64,000 nucleotides of DNA, taken from assembly GCF_003054265.1 (NCBI RefSeq), contig NZ_QBKT01000003.1, positions 434,001 to 498,000 of the forward strand. The letters run 5' to 3'. The notes beneath the pieces are model-generated. The model was given only the letters and a program-made list of their open reading frames with translations. It ran no database searches and was not told the DNA's origin. Both the position numbers and the translations under genes were made by a program. Positions 54,621 through 64,000 of the stretch are shown here, piece by piece (within the stretch, counting starts at the first letter, position 1; each line of letters opens with the position of its first letter). This DNA comes from Kordia periserrulae. GTDB lineage: Bacteria > Bacteroidota > Bacteroidia > Flavobacteriales > Flavobacteriaceae.

Positions 54621-55326
54621 TCGTTGCTATGTCTTTGTTTTTTCATCTAGCTAAAATACACTAGCAAATATTGTACTTGTAATACGTAGTTTGTCAAAGG
54701 CTGACTATTCAAATATCAATATTATCTTTTTTTATAACTGATTAGATTCACAAAGTCCTGAAAAATAACATTATATAGGTATTTACTTTTTTTAAAGTAG
54801 CTTAATACATTAATTTATAATATATATTCCTACAAGTTTATTATTTTTTTCTTATATTCGTTTTAACATTAATTAAAACCACTTATTATGAAAAGTAATT
54901 TCAGATTGAGAAAAGTACCTATTCCTATGTTTTAACTAAAATTCAAAAAGTAAAAGCATTTGTTTTAATGATATAAATAGCCTAAAAATCATTTTTACTT
55001 ATTACAGGACTTTTATGTGTTTACTTAATTCAACAACTCCCTCATGAGCATCAGATTTTTTGATGTTTCTAAATTTCCCTTTTGATTGATACTTATTGAT
55101 GTGTGTCTGATTCCTAATTATACATACTATCAAGTTTAACTCACGTACTACAATTGTATCGCTATTGAAACAGTAGTGTTTTAATTGTATGCTTTTGTGG
55201 GAAGTAATACTGTATGTAGATTTTGATATACAGTTGAATATTTATAATCGAGCGAATAATTACTATTAGTTTTTAATATAGGTAATTAATTAGCCTAAGT
55301 TAAAATATAATTGAAAATAATAATTT
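54621..55326. other. AT-rich gap without a recognisable gene
   Basis: About 700 bp of strongly AT-rich sequence. It holds only a 15-codon ORF at 54888-54935 (MKSNFRLRKVPIPMF) after TATATTCGTTTTAACATTAA. That could be a relic of the start of a lost gene. I see no RNA gene or clear promoter motif for the following operon. Confidence 0.5.
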
Positions 55327-58300
55327 ATGGCGATAAATAATTATAATCCTAAATCTCATTTTTTTGTAGATCATTCTGTAATTAAAGATACAGTGGATGA
55401 TACTACACCAGAAAATATAGCAATAAAAACATCGGATTCTTTTGGTCCAGTTAAAGGGGATGAAAGTAATAAGTATAGAACGACATCTGTAATTAGAACA
55501 ATTACTCCAACAACAGTTTCTAAAGTTTTCGCTATTTGTAATGGGCACATACTTATTCAGCCTCAAATAGGCGATGATACTAAAGTCAATTTTATTCTGA
55601 AACCATCTGAGACATATGCTCCTTTCAAAATAAAATATTTTATATATAGAGGAGTAAATAAAGGGGATTTAATAAATAATAATATTTTACAAGCAGTTAA
55701 CGATAGTGATCCGAATCAACCTTTGTTTTTAAAGAAAATTTGGCAACAATTTATAGATTTTAATCAGCCATTATATGACGCAGGAATTATTGATACACCT
55801 CCTGAAACATTTCCTTCTTTTTTAATTGGGTATGGAGCAGATAATCAAACTGATGATACATTAATTAGTTCAATATTTTTTAATGTTGAAAATAATATTG
55901 ACTTTTTTCAACTTCCAAAATGTAACAAAGGTGAATATTTAGGAAATTTTACTGGAGAAATAGGTTTAGATATTGTTCTAGATTATGGTGACTATGAATT
56001 AGATTATGAAGAACAGTTATTTAAACTAGATTTAGAGTATGCCAGAAAAAAACAGCATATTTTTGATATAACTACAGTCACAGGAGCAGTAAAACAAAAG
56101 CGATATAGAGAACATATACATCAGTTTATTGACGCTGCCGCTTTTTGGGGTTCACATATTGATGCTGGTGAAATCACTTTATTTAATGACGCTGTTCCCA
56201 AAACTAATGTTGATGATATTTATGGTAGTATTGTTAGTAAATATCAAACTAAAAGCAAGCTCTATCTTTACATTCAGGGTGAAAGAGGAAGGTCTTATAA
56301 CTATCATTCCAATAGCGGACAGGTCTCTTTAGATATACAAGGCACAAGCCCCTCTACTTTGGTTGACTATAAAACTGATGATTGGCCAATTTTGATTAAA
56401 ACTATTTCACCAAATCCTACTGAAATAAAAGAATTCCAATTTAGTTTTCATTATAATATTGATGCTTCAATTCATTACACAGATATTTATTTGTCTGCAT
56501 TTTGTTCATTCCCTAATTGGGGGTCAGAAAATTTCATAACAACTAATCAACTTTTAATAACAACTAATCCATTTCCAGGATCACCTAATCATGTTAGACC
56601 ACATATTCCTACTCGTAGTGGGCAAAGCAAATTAATTCAAAAAATACCAGCCAAGAGCATTGGTGTTTCAGGAAATTTCAATTTAGTTTCTAATTTATTG
56701 TCAATTGTAGTAAACGAAAATCAGCCAGTTAATTTTTTAAATTTTTATGATGATTTATGGCAAACGAATATCAAAGAGGTTTTCACTTTACCTGTAGGAG
56801 CTAGTAATTTATGCCATTGGTCTAGTCAGATACAGAATAAAAGCGTCGAATTAAGTGGAATTAACATTAAGGATGTAACTGTTAACACAAGAATGATAGT
56901 TGATTTAGGGAAGAATTCTGCTGGAACAATTGAGGAAAGAAAGCTTTACCAAATTATATATAATAATGTTACTGACGAAAATAAAGATTTCCATACACAA
57001 AGAGGCTTAAATTCTGCATTTGAAAAAAATCTTCAAAAAAGCAATTATGGTTCAGTTTTCTTTGACAGCCCTAATTGTAGAATATACAAAGGTACTTTAG
57101 ATGATGGAGGTACTATTATAGATACTCTTCATTTAGTTAACGAAGATCACTATAATAATAAAAGAAAGATTATACAGTTAGGTGTTCTCTCCAAAGAATA
57201 TAATAAATTAGTATATGATAGCGAGACTATTCCAGATACTTCAGCATCTGGATATATACCATTTATTAATGACCCTGCAAATGTTTACTTTCATTTAGAA
57301 GAGGATACATCCGTCCCAACCTCTAAAATATATAGAAAGTTTAAATTAGGTTTAAAATATGAGGATAGCACAGGGACTTTAGCAACTAAATTCCCAACTA
57401 CGGATATTTTTGTTTATACCGTAGATGATTTCACTTTTTTTTCCGAAAAATATGCTATGTATCAAGAATTCTATGAAGAAGTACCTAAAGCTAAAGTTCA
57501 ATTCAAGCTAAAATCTTCTTATTCTGGAGAATTTGGCTTTGATTGGATGAGAATTGGAGATACTTTCGCTGATGGCGATATTGATTATTCTAATCATGTT
57601 GGTAAGCTATATAGCGATCCCGCGCATACGAGTGTGGTATTAAGTAGAAATAGTTACTCGGGGCATTTTAAAATTCACAATGAGCTCTATAAAAAACTAG
57701 AATTTGAATACAACCCTTACCCTATTCAATTTGAAAATAACAACGATATTGAAAAATACTTTGTGCCATTGCTTACAATTTACCCTCCATATATTTCTCC
57801 AACTCCACCTATTCCTGACTTAGATAGACAAGCAATTTTTACGGCTCCTTATGATGATGATGTTAATCGGGTAGCTGAATTAAGATTAAGAATAAATATT
57901 AGAGAAGAACCTGATATATTAGAATTTGAATATGACTCTTCTTTATTAAATGTTTCTCCTTTGGTTATTAATAAGAATACTGGAAACAGGTGGATAAACA
58001 TAACTATTACTTCTTTAAGAGAGTTTAGTATCGAGCAACTAATTAAGGTTGTTGCTTATTATACTGATTCTTCAGGTGTTTTAGATACAATGGGCAAAAT
58101 TGTTGGTCTTTTAAGAGTAAAGCCTAATAGTAAAGCATTAAGGGCTTCTAAAAGAGTTGTTATAATTCCAGTAAAGACTCATATTAATGGGAGTGCATCA
58201 AAAAGCCTTACTAATACTGAGCTTGAAGATGAAGCATTAGTGTTAAAGAAGTTTTTAAGGCAAATTTTGATTACGCCAATTATAGAAACATTTGAGTTAG

Positions 58301-58827
58301 ATCTATCAAGTAATGCAACTTTTAATTCTGATTATATTACAAATCATAACGGACAAAATAAGATTATCAGAGAGGATCTTAGCAACCCTGCATTACCAAC
58401 AGGTAAATTACAAGATTTTTTAATTGCTCAAAATGTTCCAGGTACAGCGAATACTATTGCAAATGAGTACCCTCCTAATGATTATTTTAAACTATTCTAT
58501 TTTAAAGAAAGTGGAGGGAAAATTGATTCTGGAGGTAATTATATAGGTTTAAATGGTTTCACAGATCCAAAATCACATGTTCTATCTACTATTAATTTTG
58601 TAACAGCTAATGAAGTAACACCTGTTCATGAATTTTTACATACGGCAAATGTTGAACATAGTTTTACAGCTTATGAAGCTTCAAAATATGCAAAGTTTAC
58701 TTTTGAGCCAAAACTAACTGAAAATATTCTAGACTATTCACACGGTAGTCCATCTTATTTTGACAGAATAAGCTTATGGGATTGGCAAGGAAGAATAGCT
58801 TTTAGCGCATCGGATGTAGAGCCTTAA
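55327..58827 (+). CDS. Giant protein with C-terminal metzincin-like zinc protease site
   Basis: A 1166-residue protein without a signal peptide, starting ATG 55327. The first ~1080 residues are beta-rich and unrecognised. Near the C-terminus, HEFLHTANVEH (His1101, Glu1102, His1105, His1111) matches HExxHxxGxxH with Asn in place of Gly. ENILDYSHGSPSYFD (Leu1135) resembles the metzincin Met-turn NxMDY with Leu for Met. The zinc ligands and the general base are intact, so peptidase activity is plausible. The preceding TTINFVTANEVTPV also fits the active-site edge strand. It leads an operon with a lipoprotein and another giant ORF. It may be a toxin or an unusual secreted protease. Confidence 0.7.
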   Translation: MAINNYNPKSHFFVDHSVIKDTVDDTTPENIAIKTSDSFGPVKGDESNKYRTTSVIRTITPTTVSKVFAICNGHILIQPQIGDDTKVNFILKPSETYAPFKIKYFIYRGVNKGDLINNNILQAVNDSDPNQPLFLKKIWQQFIDFNQPLYDAGIIDTPPETFPSFLIGYGADNQTDDTLISSIFFNVENNIDFFQLPKCNKGEYLGNFTGEIGLDIVLDYGDYELDYEEQLFKLDLEYARKKQHIFDITTVTGAVKQKRYREHIHQFIDAAAFWGSHIDAGEITLFNDAVPKTNVDDIYGSIVSKYQTKSKLYLYIQGERGRSYNYHSNSGQVSLDIQGTSPSTLVDYKTDDWPILIKTISPNPTEIKEFQFSFHYNIDASIHYTDIYLSAFCSFPNWGSENFITTNQLLITTNPFPGSPNHVRPHIPTRSGQSKLIQKIPAKSIGVSGNFNLVSNLLSIVVNENQPVNFLNFYDDLWQTNIKEVFTLPVGASNLCHWSSQIQNKSVELSGINIKDVTVNTRMIVDLGKNSAGTIEERKLYQIIYNNVTDENKDFHTQRGLNSAFEKNLQKSNYGSVFFDSPNCRIYKGTLDDGGTIIDTLHLVNEDHYNNKRKIIQLGVLSKEYNKLVYDSETIPDTSASGYIPFINDPANVYFHLEEDTSVPTSKIYRKFKLGLKYEDSTGTLATKFPTTDIFVYTVDDFTFFSEKYAMYQEFYEEVPKAKVQFKLKSSYSGEFGFDWMRIGDTFADGDIDYSNHVGKLYSDPAHTSVVLSRNSYSGHFKIHNELYKKLEFEYNPYPIQFENNNDIEKYFVPLLTIYPPYISPTPPIPDLDRQAIFTAPYDDDVNRVAELRLRINIREEPDILEFEYDSSLLNVSPLVINKNTGNRWINITITSLREFSIEQLIKVVAYYTDSSGVLDTMGKIVGLLRVKPNSKALRASKRVVIIPVKTHINGSASKSLTNTELEDEALVLKKFLRQILITPIIETFELDLSSNATFNSDYITNHNGQNKIIREDLSNPALPTGKLQDFLIAQNVPGTANTIANEYPPNDYFKLFYFKESGGKIDSGGNYIGLNGFTDPKSHVLSTINFVTANEVTPVHEFLHTANVEHSFTAYEASKYAKFTFEPKLTENILDYSHGSPSYFDRISLWDWQGRIAFSASDVEP

Positions 58828-58831
58828 AATA

Positions 58832-59635
58832 ATGAAAATGAAATATACATATATAATAACCATAATTATAACGATTTTTAGTTGTAAATCACAAAATATA
58901 TCTAAAATGGAAATTCCAAAAACAAACAATAAAGTCGAAAAAATAGATTTAAATCTTTTCTCTAAAAAACAGGAATCATTTTTGAGTGTCAATAAAAAAT
59001 ATAAAAATATAGATACTGTTTATGTAAATAAGAGGAGTTCTTCATATTCTGAACATGATGCAAACCGTAATACGCTTGTTTATTACTCAGGAAATTTAAA
59101 AAAAGATGGAACCGTTGAGAATATTTCTGGTTATGATTATTCTATTAACCCGATTTTTCCTGTTTATAAAAGCTTCCATAATAATGGAAATATTAAAACA
59201 AAGGGTGTTGTTTGTTGGTTTGGTTTTGATATTGGCGTTTGGTATCATTTTGATGAGAACGGGAATGTTATCAAAACAATAGATTATGATGAAGGTTTTG
59301 ATTTTACTTATCAACAAGTATTTGAATTTTGTGAGGAGAGAGGTATTCCTCTGGTAAAAAAGAATAAAGGAAATAGAACAAAGATTTGGAAACAGGTAAT
59401 TTCAGATGATAAATATTATTGGCACATAGAGTATCCAATAATTGAAAAGATAAAAAATATAGATACTAAAGCATTAAAAAAAGAGATTGAACAAGGTATA
59501 TATATCAAAATTGAAGAAAATGAATACATTAAAAACGTAAGTAAACATGTAAAACTTGATGGGAAAACTGGAGAAATTCTTGAAACAAAAGAAAGTCCAC
59601 TTCCAATTTTTGAGGAAGATATCGATGATAATTAA
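58832..59635 (+). CDS. Lipoprotein with MORN/YwqK-like segment
   Basis: A 267-residue predicted lipoprotein (MKMKYTYIITIIITIFSC, Cys18). Residues ~113-160, KSFHNNGNIKTKG then GVWYHFDENGNVIKTID, have the YxxNGxxxxxG repeat style of MORN_2/YwqK-type proteins, some of which are annotated as antitoxins. The remainder is charged and unrecognised, ending in an acidic tail. It starts 4 bp after the metzincin-like gene and 17 bp before the giant ORF, so all three are cotranscribed. A periplasm-facing immunity protein is one inference. Confidence 0.65.
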   Translation: MKMKYTYIITIIITIFSCKSQNISKMEIPKTNNKVEKIDLNLFSKKQESFLSVNKKYKNIDTVYVNKRSSSYSEHDANRNTLVYYSGNLKKDGTVENISGYDYSINPIFPVYKSFHNNGNIKTKGVVCWFGFDIGVWYHFDENGNVIKTIDYDEGFDFTYQQVFEFCEERGIPLVKKNKGNRTKIWKQVISDDKYYWHIEYPIIEKIKNIDTKALKKEIEQGIYIKIEENEYIKNVSKHVKLDGKTGEILETKESPLPIFEEDIDDN

Positions 59636-59652
59636 ATTAACAAATTTATAAT

Positions 59653-62600
59653 ATGCCAATTACAAAATATTATCCGCCTTTATCTGATGTCGTAAGTGTA
59701 GATGATTTACCAGATGTTCTCAGCTTTATAAAAGATGGAATTCAATCGTTTTTTGATAATATATACTACAAGGATTTACAATATTCAAAAAGCTTAAAAG
59801 GAGATGCTGCGTTCTATAGTTTAGATATTGTCAGTAGAAAGCGATTATCAATTGAGCTACCAGGAACAGGTATTTTTTTAGTACTTAATCCCGATCAAGA
59901 GGATTTTAATATTTCGTCATTTCCTATTACTGTATTTTGGGAGTGGAAAATATTGGCATATAAACGCTTTTTCAATTTAAGCAACTTCTCATTCTCTATA
60001 GAAGATTTATTTAATCTTAGTTTAGATATTTTTGAAGTAAGTGAATTACAGGTTATCGATTCAGCTATCAGAACTTTTGTCGTTCCTGTTGATTCATCTA
60101 CGACTAGGCTTGAGCAATTTGTTAATGATGTAAACGCATTATATGGAACTTCAATATCAATTCCTATAAATCCAGAAACAGAATTAGAAGAATTAGTATT
60201 TGAAATTAATCAGCAAGCTGGAGCAACAGCATATTTATCAGTATTATCTCTATATATCCTCACAGGTGATGCGGTAGAGCAAAAGGAAAAATTAAATAAA
60301 ATCTTCTCTATATTTATACCCCAAGACATTGAAGAATATTTAAGAGAACTATTTATACCTAAAGCTAGGGTTACATTAGAGCTCTCTACAGGCATAGAAT
60401 TTCCAAGAAATATATTGAAACCTGTTTACGACGAAAATGGAAATAGCTCCTATGGCTCATCTACAGGAAATATTCCTTACGATATCATTCCAGAAGATCC
60501 TGACGGTAATCCAAAAGTTGTATTAAGTTTTGGTGAAGCACTATTTTATGCTGATACAGAAAAAGGTTTAGGATATAATATGGAATTGGTATTAAATACT
60601 AATGTTCCAGCACAAATAGGTAATACTGGATTAATTATAGATGTCCAAAATCTTAAAATAGACCTAAGTCGTGATGAAAATATTTTGGAAGCCGATTTAG
60701 ATGGTAGGCCACCAGAATTTATGGGTGTATATACAGACTATACTGCAATTATACTCCCCAAAAAATGGTTCAATAATGAAGAAAATCATCCAGATACTAC
60801 AGCTAGACTTGCTGGATATAATCTGTTAGTTGGTACGGGTGGAATTTCTGGAACTATGGCTCTTGAAGTAATTGATGGAACAAGTGATCCAAAATTAATA
60901 AAAAAACTAGGCAACAACGGCTTCGAAATCTGGTTTACAAGTTTTGATATAACATTCCAGCAAGGACACATCGTAGAGTCTGATATTCAAGGAGGTTTAA
61001 AAATACCAAGATTAAAAGATGCCAATGGTAATATTGCTAACATTGATATTTTTGGACATTTAGATGATGATGGTGGTTTTAACGTGACTGCATCTGAGCA
61101 AGATGGTTTTCAACCTATAATAATCCCTAATGTACTAGAACTACACATTAACTCTTTAGAAGTGGGTAGAGAAAGTAATGATACCCCTTTTTACATTGGA
61201 ACCGCTTGTGATATTGTATTTACGAATGCAATTATAAAAAAGTTCATAGGAGATCAACGTATCGTTGTGGAACGTTTACGGATCTATAGTGACGGGAGTT
61301 TTGAAATTGTTGGAGGAGCTATAGCAGTACCAACCAATTTTACATTAAACTTAGGACCTGTAGAAATATCCGTTACAGGTATCAATTTCGGTTCTTTCCA
61401 AGAAGAAGATGATAACGGAATACTGCGAAAGTATAATTTCTTTGGTTTTGATGGAGGTATCAGTTTAGGGAGTATTGGTGTTGAAGCACGTGGTGAAGGT
61501 GTAAAATATTTCTATACCGTAGATGATGCACCTGCTGTAGGTAATGAAGGAGATGATGATTACATACCAGCTAAAGAGCATCATTCGTATATAAAAATAG
61601 AAACCATTGAGGTCGATTTAACTATACCAGGAAACGCATCAGCAAGCTCTGCAACAGCGATTATAAAAGGCTGGTTATCTATCAACGAAGTAGAATATGC
61701 AGGAGGCGTATCATTAAAATTACCAAAATTGAAGATGGCAGGTGGAGCCAATATGCGCTTACAACCAAAACCACCCGCATTTTTAATAGATGCATACTTA
61801 GACATTCCAATTCCAATTCCGCTTGCCGCAACAGGTTTAGGAATCACAGGGTTTAGAGGGTTAATGGGCTTTAGATATGTGGCTGAAAAAGAAGCAGTAG
61901 GTTTACACTCACACGATGATTCATGGTATGATTATTATACCCATCCACCACGAGGTGTAGATGTTTCAAAATTTAATGGACCAGATAAAACCGAAAATTA
62001 TTCAAACCCTATTAGTTTAGGTGCTGGCATGACTGTAGCGACTATGGGAAGTAATAACATTATTTCACTTCGAGTTATGGTATTATTGTCCATTCCTAAT
62101 ATGTTGATGATTGATGGAAGGGCAAGTATTTTAAGCAAAGAATGGGGATTAGACGATAGTGGAGAACCACCATTTTTTGCCTTTATGATTCTTGCTGATA
62201 ATGGTATAGAAATTGGCGCAGGTGTAGATTTTAAATTACCACAAAATAATGGAAGTATTATTGATTTGCATGCATATATGCAAGCGGGTTTCTTTTGGGA
62301 CAATCCATCTGGTTGGTACTTAAATATGGGAACTCGCGAAGATCCTATTACGGCAAAAGTATTATCTCTGGTAGAAATGGAAAGTTTCTTAATGCTTTCA
62401 GGAAGTGGTATTGAAGCAGGCGCTAAAGTTTCTTTTGATATCAATGAACGCTTTGGGCCTATTGGTGTTAAAGCGCACTTAATTGCAGAAGTAGGAGGTT
62501 TTATAAGTTTTGAACGCCCTCAAATAGGCGGTTATATGACTGTTGATGCTGGTGCGCGAGTCGATTTATTTGGAATCATTACCGTTGGCGTGTCATTCTA

Positions 62601-64000
62601 TGTGCATTTTTCTGTAGAAGCAGCGAATCCATTTTTAATTTATGCAGAAATACGAGTTTGTGGACGTATAAAACTCTTATTTGTAAGAATAAAAATTTGT
62701 GCAACGGTTAAAATTAAGTGGGAGAAAAGTCGTAAAGTAAATAGAGACCCTATTCCTCCTATTGCAGAAGCATCAAGAGATCAAGCTGTGAAGGGAATTC
62801 ACATGCTTACAGGAGAAACTTTTGAACTTATTAATTTTGGCGATTCTGCTCCTGATGCGAATAGTGATCACTTATTTAATGATGCTATCATCCCATTAGA
62901 TACGTATGTAGATATTAAGTTTGAAAAAGCATTGTTACCTGGTGATATTGCAGGTATTATTGGGAGCTACAATTCTCCTCCAGAGAATTATGAGGATATA
63001 ATACCTCCTGTCAAAGTAATTAAGGGGAATGAATTACGCCAAGTAAAACATCGCTATCAAATTACAGATATTTCAATTAAAGCAGCTGAAGATGGTTCAA
63101 ATCATTGGGTAGATTATCATCCTTATGAAGCAGTTGTTAAAGGAGATAATTTAAATGCTGAAGAATATGCCAAAATTGGAGAGTTGCGTATTGGACATTG
63201 GCAAAAATCTAACAAAGAATACAATGCAATTCGACTTTTAGCAAGCTCACCATTTTCATACACAGAGCAAGGAGAGCCTGATTGGTTTGTTCCTGAACAA
63301 ATAGGATTAACTCCTAGTTCTTTCTTCTGTTCAGGAGCGATTAAAAAGTCAGATTGTGCTAATTGGTTACATAGTCCGCTAGATACAAATTATCATACCA
63401 AAACTAATTTTCCATATTACCATACGCATCAAAATGTATTCTTTAATATTTCACAAGGGCAAACATCAAGTGTTAATGGAATTGTGATGAACTCCATTGC
63501 TAAAGTTGTGGATGATTCAAATATTTTTGGTTTTCCTCAATCTTTAAAATTTCCTAATACAAGTGCTTTAGAGTTTAAATTTCCCAAACCATCTAAAGAA
63601 GTTACTTTAAAACTAAGTACAAATGCACAAGGAATCAAGGTGATTTATTATACGTCTTTTATTCCTGAAGGAAGCTTTTTAACGGAATATGTACCTATTG
63701 ATAGTAGAGATTTTACACCATCAGACTTAACGAATCAAGATGGAGTTACGTACACGAGTAAAGAAGCTCCTATTAGTAAAATAAAAATTTATCCTATTCA
63801 TGCAGATCAATCACAGATAGATGCCATCTATGAGCAGATAGAAGCTTTATTTGCTGAAACTTATGAGGAGTTGCAAAATGATATACCTCAAGGAGCGGAT
63901 ATTAAAGAGCCATTGAATACTGCTGAATATTACAGATTACTAAACGAATTAAAAATATTACAGAACAAAGGATGTCACGCTACAATTCCAATAGAAGGTA
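59653..64000 (+). CDS. Giant unrecognised protein, truncated by the window end
   Basis: An open frame runs from ATG 59653 without a stop to the last base, giving more than 1449 residues; the end is missing. There is no signal peptide (MPITKYYPPLSDVVSV). The sequence looks beta-rich with long alternating hydrophobic strands (for example around GFDGGISLGSIGVEARGEG and KMAGGANMRLQPKPPAF). A hydrophobic glycine-rich middle follows (IPIPIPLAATGLGITGFRG, about 716-734), then a Lys/Cys-rich strand set (CGRIKLLFVRIKICATVKIKW, around 1000). I recognise no domain. Cotranscription with the metzincin-like protein suggests a joint role, possibly as a scaffold, a pore or a delivered protein. Confidence 0.7.
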   Translation, partial: MPITKYYPPLSDVVSVDDLPDVLSFIKDGIQSFFDNIYYKDLQYSKSLKGDAAFYSLDIVSRKRLSIELPGTGIFLVLNPDQEDFNISSFPITVFWEWKILAYKRFFNLSNFSFSIEDLFNLSLDIFEVSELQVIDSAIRTFVVPVDSSTTRLEQFVNDVNALYGTSISIPINPETELEELVFEINQQAGATAYLSVLSLYILTGDAVEQKEKLNKIFSIFIPQDIEEYLRELFIPKARVTLELSTGIEFPRNILKPVYDENGNSSYGSSTGNIPYDIIPEDPDGNPKVVLSFGEALFYADTEKGLGYNMELVLNTNVPAQIGNTGLIIDVQNLKIDLSRDENILEADLDGRPPEFMGVYTDYTAIILPKKWFNNEENHPDTTARLAGYNLLVGTGGISGTMALEVIDGTSDPKLIKKLGNNGFEIWFTSFDITFQQGHIVESDIQGGLKIPRLKDANGNIANIDIFGHLDDDGGFNVTASEQDGFQPIIIPNVLELHINSLEVGRESNDTPFYIGTACDIVFTNAIIKKFIGDQRIVVERLRIYSDGSFEIVGGAIAVPTNFTLNLGPVEISVTGINFGSFQEEDDNGILRKYNFFGFDGGISLGSIGVEARGEGVKYFYTVDDAPAVGNEGDDDYIPAKEHHSYIKIETIEVDLTIPGNASASSATAIIKGWLSINEVEYAGGVSLKLPKLKMAGGANMRLQPKPPAFLIDAYLDIPIPIPLAATGLGITGFRGLMGFRYVAEKEAVGLHSHDDSWYDYYTHPPRGVDVSKFNGPDKTENYSNPISLGAGMTVATMGSNNIISLRVMVLLSIPNMLMIDGRASILSKEWGLDDSGEPPFFAFMILADNGIEIGAGVDFKLPQNNGSIIDLHAYMQAGFFWDNPSGWYLNMGTREDPITAKVLSLVEMESFLMLSGSGIEAGAKVSFDINERFGPIGVKAHLIAEVGGFISFERPQIGGYMTVDAGARVDLFGIITVGVSFYVHFSVEAANPFLIYAEIRVCGRIKLLFVRIKICATVKIKWEKSRKVNRDPIPPIAEASRDQAVKGIHMLTGETFELINFGDSAPDANSDHLFNDAIIPLDTYVDIKFEKALLPGDIAGIIGSYNSPPENYEDIIPPVKVIKGNELRQVKHRYQITDISIKAAEDGSNHWVDYHPYEAVVKGDNLNAEEYAKIGELRIGHWQKSNKEYNAIRLLASSPFSYTEQGEPDWFVPEQIGLTPSSFFCSGAIKKSDCANWLHSPLDTNYHTKTNFPYYHTHQNVFFNISQGQTSSVNGIVMNSIAKVVDDSNIFGFPQSLKFPNTSALEFKFPKPSKEVTLKLSTNAQGIKVIYYTSFIPEGSFLTEYVPIDSRDFTPSDLTNQDGVTYTSKEAPISKIKIYPIHADQSQIDAIYEQIEALFAETYEELQNDIPQGADIKEPLNTAEYYRLLNELKILQNKGCHATIPIEG

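Noticed and set aside
54888-54935. 15-codon ORF MKSNFRLRKVPIPMF as a peptide precursor
   Set aside because: It is very short, has no leader/core organisation or modifying enzyme nearby, and could be chance or a relic.
1-64000. tRNA, rRNA or riboswitch genes
   Set aside because: I saw no convincing cloverleaf, rRNA segment or known riboswitch core in the gaps; small RNAs cannot be excluded by eye.

Overview
The window looks like chromosomal DNA of a marine Bacteroidota, most likely family Flavobacteriaceae. Supporting signs are low G+C, a SusC/SusD pair, a hybrid two-component regulator with an AraC output, several type IX secretion (T9SS) C-terminal sorting domains, lipoprotein signals without Shine-Dalgarno-rich leaders, promoters resembling TAnnTTTG, and many S1 sulfatases. 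A genus such as Kordia is plausible, but that is an inference from gene content and style, not a measurement.

Region 1 (1-8.7 kb). A proline biosynthesis operon (proC-proB-proA, 1298-4113) ends in a strong terminator. On both sides lie small, same-strand, single-gene units separated by imperfect inverted-repeat spacers that end in GTTRnn. They encode a four-helix membrane protein, a rhomboid protease, an Imm22-like protein, two lipoproteins and one unrecognised protein. The layout resembles integron gene cassettes with attC-like sites, but no integrase is visible.

Region 2 (8.7-20.6 kb). Housekeeping and envelope genes: a tautomerase, a VWA protein with a MoxR-type AAA+ ATPase, a class 3 lipase, a very small T9SS-tagged protein, an acyl-CoA thioesterase and a CotH-kinase lipoprotein. 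These are followed by a VIT/VWA protein, a possible cysteine hydrolase of clan CD type, and a lipoprotein. The VIT/VWA protein and the lipoprotein share a 73-residue C-terminal domain and a 70-bp upstream control region containing two 21-bp-spaced direct repeats.

Region 3 (21.1-54.0 kb). A large polysaccharide utilisation locus (PUL). It runs from an exported formylglycine-generating enzyme (minus strand), through a divergent hybrid two-component sensor, SusC, SusD, GH3, five S1 sulfatases, GH29 fucosidase, GH10, a Calx-beta lipoprotein, a small basic secreted protein, GH5, a carbohydrate-binding-like T9SS protein and a sodium/solute symporter, to a T9SS beta-helix protein. The likely target is a sulfated, fucose-containing polysaccharide with a xylan- or glucan-like backbone. 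The locus is bracketed by two direct copies of a ~115-bp repeat, each preceded by a 7-bp tandem tract. A short IS66-type accessory ORF lies just outside the right copy.

Region 4 (55.3-64.0 kb). An AT-rich three-gene operon: a 1166-residue protein without a signal peptide, ending in a metzincin-like zinc site; a lipoprotein with a MORN/YwqK-like segment; and a giant ORF of more than 1449 residues that runs off the window. I do not recognise this set. It could be an effector/immunity or exported-toxin system.
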